Assembly: GCA_905178155.1 (NCBI GenBank)
Contig: CAJINV010000003.1
Span: 5,733,985 to 5,797,984 of the forward strand
Reading direction: 5' to 3'
From: Amoebophrya sp. A120
Taxonomy: Eukaryota > Sar > Dinophyceae > Syndiniales > Amoebophryaceae
Length of the DNA stretch: 64,000 bases
Position numbers and translations under genes: made by a program. The notes below the pieces were generated by a model, which worked only from the letters and a program-made list of their open reading frames with translations, was not told the DNA's origin and did not search any database. Positions 62,449-64,000 of this stretch are shown here, one piece after another (position 1 is the first letter of the stretch; each line of letters opens with the position of its first letter).

Positions 62449-62739
62449 GAGGGTGGCTACGATAGGATACTGCTCCCCACCGGAGCGCGGACGCGCGTCT
62501 TCACTCGCAAGGAATTCCGAATTAATGGCACCTGCGTGAGCGCTGAATTTCAACCGGGTCCGCGAAACACTGAGGGGACAGAAACCGACAAAGTTGTCAC
62601 AGCGGTGTCGCTGATGCGGCTCGCCGCGAGCGAGCCTGCAAAAGGAACAAACGGTGGCGGCAACCGCGGTGCCGCAGCGGCATCATCCTCGGAGACAGCG
62701 ACTGCCGCCTCGAAGCGCCGAAGGTGGCAGAAGTCGTGA
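62398..62739 (+). CDS. Open frame beginning with the duplicated segment; alternative 3' exon?
   Basis: A 113-codon frame starting in the 51-bp duplicate (RRRVLAVRRKNLQNND). It continues EGGYDRILLPTGARTRVFTR, KEFRINGTCVSAEFQPGPRN and an Ala/Gly/Ser-rich basic end (SETATAASKRRRWQKS), then TGA. There is no ATG at its start (the first codon is GTG), so it is more likely an alternative terminal exon for the upstream cryptochrome-family gene, or a rearranged remnant, than a gene of its own. Codon composition looks coding. Confidence 0.35.
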   Translation: MRRRVLAVRRKNLQNNDEGGYDRILLPTGARTRVFTRKEFRINGTCVSAEFQPGPRNTEGTETDKVVTAVSLMRLAASEPAKGTNGGGNRGAAAASSSETATAASKRRRWQKS

Positions 62740-63325
62740 CATAAAGGAGCAGTTCCGGAGCGCAAATAAAACTTCCGGAGGACGTGCAGAGAAATATGAT
62801 GCCTCACTTTTGTTTTCTTCGGGTGTGGTAGACGTGCTTACGATGCAGCCTCTGGCTTAAAAAATGCCTACGAACCTCTGTTCAAGAGCCTGATAAATTT
62901 TTAGCGTTGGCGGGCTTGGGTTCTACGCATGTTGAAGTTGATCGATGTTCTCGTATGACAATCTTCGGAGTGTTTCGGAAGGCCGGAAAGAGTGTGGCTC
63001 TGAGTACTTACTTTCTTTCGTCAGGATTTTTCTTTTGATGACTGTCGTGATTGTGAGCGATTAGTTGAGGCCTCAAATCGGACCGTGTTTTTGTGTGTCA
63101 GGCTCGATATGATTAAATTTTTCACTTGCCGTAATTTGAACTACGCCTTCTAATGCAGCAATTTAGCAATTTTTTTTGTTTAGTCCGCTCTACCTTGTGC
63201 TGCACTTGGTCTCGGATTAGAATTACCATTACTTACACATAGATTGTGAACATGTCGGTCACGCTTCGTTCTTGACGCGCTCCTGCTGCACAATACATAG
63301 AGTAGCACTTTCGAAGATTGGACCA
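62740..63325. other. Intergenic, no gene seen
   Basis: Spacer before the last, partial gene. T-rich around 63000-63180. Confidence 0.6.
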
Positions 63326-64000
63326 ATGAAGTGCTCTGAGGCGGTGGGGTTGCAGGGCCTCTGCAGCTGGCCCAAAAAGACGTTCTGGCAAGTAGAAGCG
63401 GTGCCGATGGTGCCCCCATCGCCGGGTCCGCAGACGGTCTTCCCACGGTATCCGAGGTCGAAAGCCGCACGGCTGGCTCACCTTCGCAACCAATCCTTGT
63501 GGGACAGTGGCCGCCAGATTGTGGGCCTTGCGGGTGAAGAAAACCTTGTGGATGTTTCCGCCCCCGGGGCCCCTGCGACGTCGCGTGCAAATAAAGACGC
63601 GGGACGCGGACCGCAAGGCGAGCACGATCGCCGCTCCCCCGCGCGCCCGATTTTGGAGTTACTGAAGTTGCTGTACGGCAAGTATTTTGTCAAGAACCCA
63701 ACGGCCAACCTGGGAAATAAACTGGAGAAGCAGGATGCGGCAAGTGTCTCTTCCTTTGTGGACATCAAGGATTTGTACGAACTTCCGCGCGTGTCCCGGT
63801 TGACGATGAACCGAATCCCGATCGGGCTGGACGCCACGCAAATCGAGGAGCCGAACATCTACACCATCCAGGAGTGCGACCCGCGCGGGCGGATCCCCAC
63901 CGCGGTGCAGGGGAAGTGGTGCATCGCAGACATGGTGGACCAGACGGACGTGAACGGTCCGGAGGGCGATCCCAGCGTGAGCGCCTCCCTGATGATGCGA
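63326..64000 (+). CDS. Unknown protein, 3' end beyond the window
   Basis: From the ATG at 63326 the frame stays open for 225 codons to the right edge. The N-terminal half is Pro/Arg/Ala/Gly-rich and looks disordered. From about residue 108 it becomes more structured (ILELLKLLYGKYFVKNPTAN, DLYELPRVSRLTMNRIPIGL, EEPNIYTIQECDPRGRIPTA, KWCIADMVDQTDVNGPEGDP). No family was recognised. GC content and codon use match the confident genes, so it is probably real, though an upstream exon could supply a different start. Confidence 0.65.
   Translation, partial: MKCSEAVGLQGLCSWPKKTFWQVEAVPMVPPSPGPQTVFPRYPRSKAARLAHLRNQSLWDSGRQIVGLAGEENLVDVSAPGAPATSRANKDAGRGPQGEHDRRSPARPILELLKLLYGKYFVKNPTANLGNKLEKQDAASVSSFVDIKDLYELPRVSRLTMNRIPIGLDATQIEEPNIYTIQECDPRGRIPTAVQGKWCIADMVDQTDVNGPEGDPSVSASLMMR

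Overview
This is a eukaryotic nuclear window from a protist, most likely a dinoflagellate-lineage alveolate. A Syndiniales parasite of the Amoebophrya type fits best, but that is inference. The evidence is threefold. All genes I can support (about 28) lie on the + strand. Coding DNA is GC-rich with AT-richer spacers. Genes are interrupted by short inverted-repeat 'introner' elements whose junctions are not GT-AG, as reported for Amoebophrya. The standard genetic code is used. No plasmid, phage, CRISPR or operon-like structure is visible.

Layout, left to right: end of an MFS-type transporter (34-227); exostosin/GT47 glycosyltransferase (1136-3583); YKT6 longin SNARE (4569-5617); unknown membrane protein carrying two introners (6137-8657); type II membrane protein with a possible prolyl-4-hydroxylase-like region (9229-10698); ParA/MinD-like ATPase with a CAAX-like tail (11166-12140); WDR3/Utp12 (13335-16971); cytosolic phenylalanyl-tRNA synthetase beta chain in eight exons (17766-21146); WDR55/Jip5 (21931-23259); coiled-coil protein (23656-25172); small secreted protein (25692-26691); OsmC-family peroxide reductase (27540-28342); disordered protein (29266-30192); RIIa/DPY30-type docking protein (30742-31567); PQ-loop membrane protein (32487-34198); a small two-helix membrane protein and several unknowns (35251-40557); giant IQ/coiled-coil protein (41218-45744); SFM1-type SPOUT methyltransferase (47287-48492); DIM1/TXNL4A U5 snRNP protein (49348-49776); SLC25 carrier (50574-51897); AMT ammonium transporter with five introners (52535-55711); cryptochrome/photolyase-family protein (57839-61602); and a partial gene running off the right edge (63326-64000).

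The most striking signal is a set of nine inverted-repeat insertions inside four protein-coding genes. Almost all begin TAT(C) and end in ATA, and all are bounded by 5-bp target-site duplications. Removing the element plus one duplication copy restores the reading frame every time. Eight of the nine cannot be excised as GT-AG in any register, and the ninth only as GC-AG. They fall into four sequence families sharing an internal GCATSACARATTT-like motif. One family-A copy sits inverted relative to the other four yet is still spliced from the sense strand. This points to excision guided by paired ends rather than by consensus splice sites. Other introns in the window are ordinary GT-AG.

The genes are mostly unrelated housekeeping functions (translation, ribosome biogenesis, splicing, transport, vesicle fusion, redox, light sensing). 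I see no multi-gene pathway. Exon coordinates are my own reconstructions from frame continuity and protein-family recognition; no transcript evidence was available.
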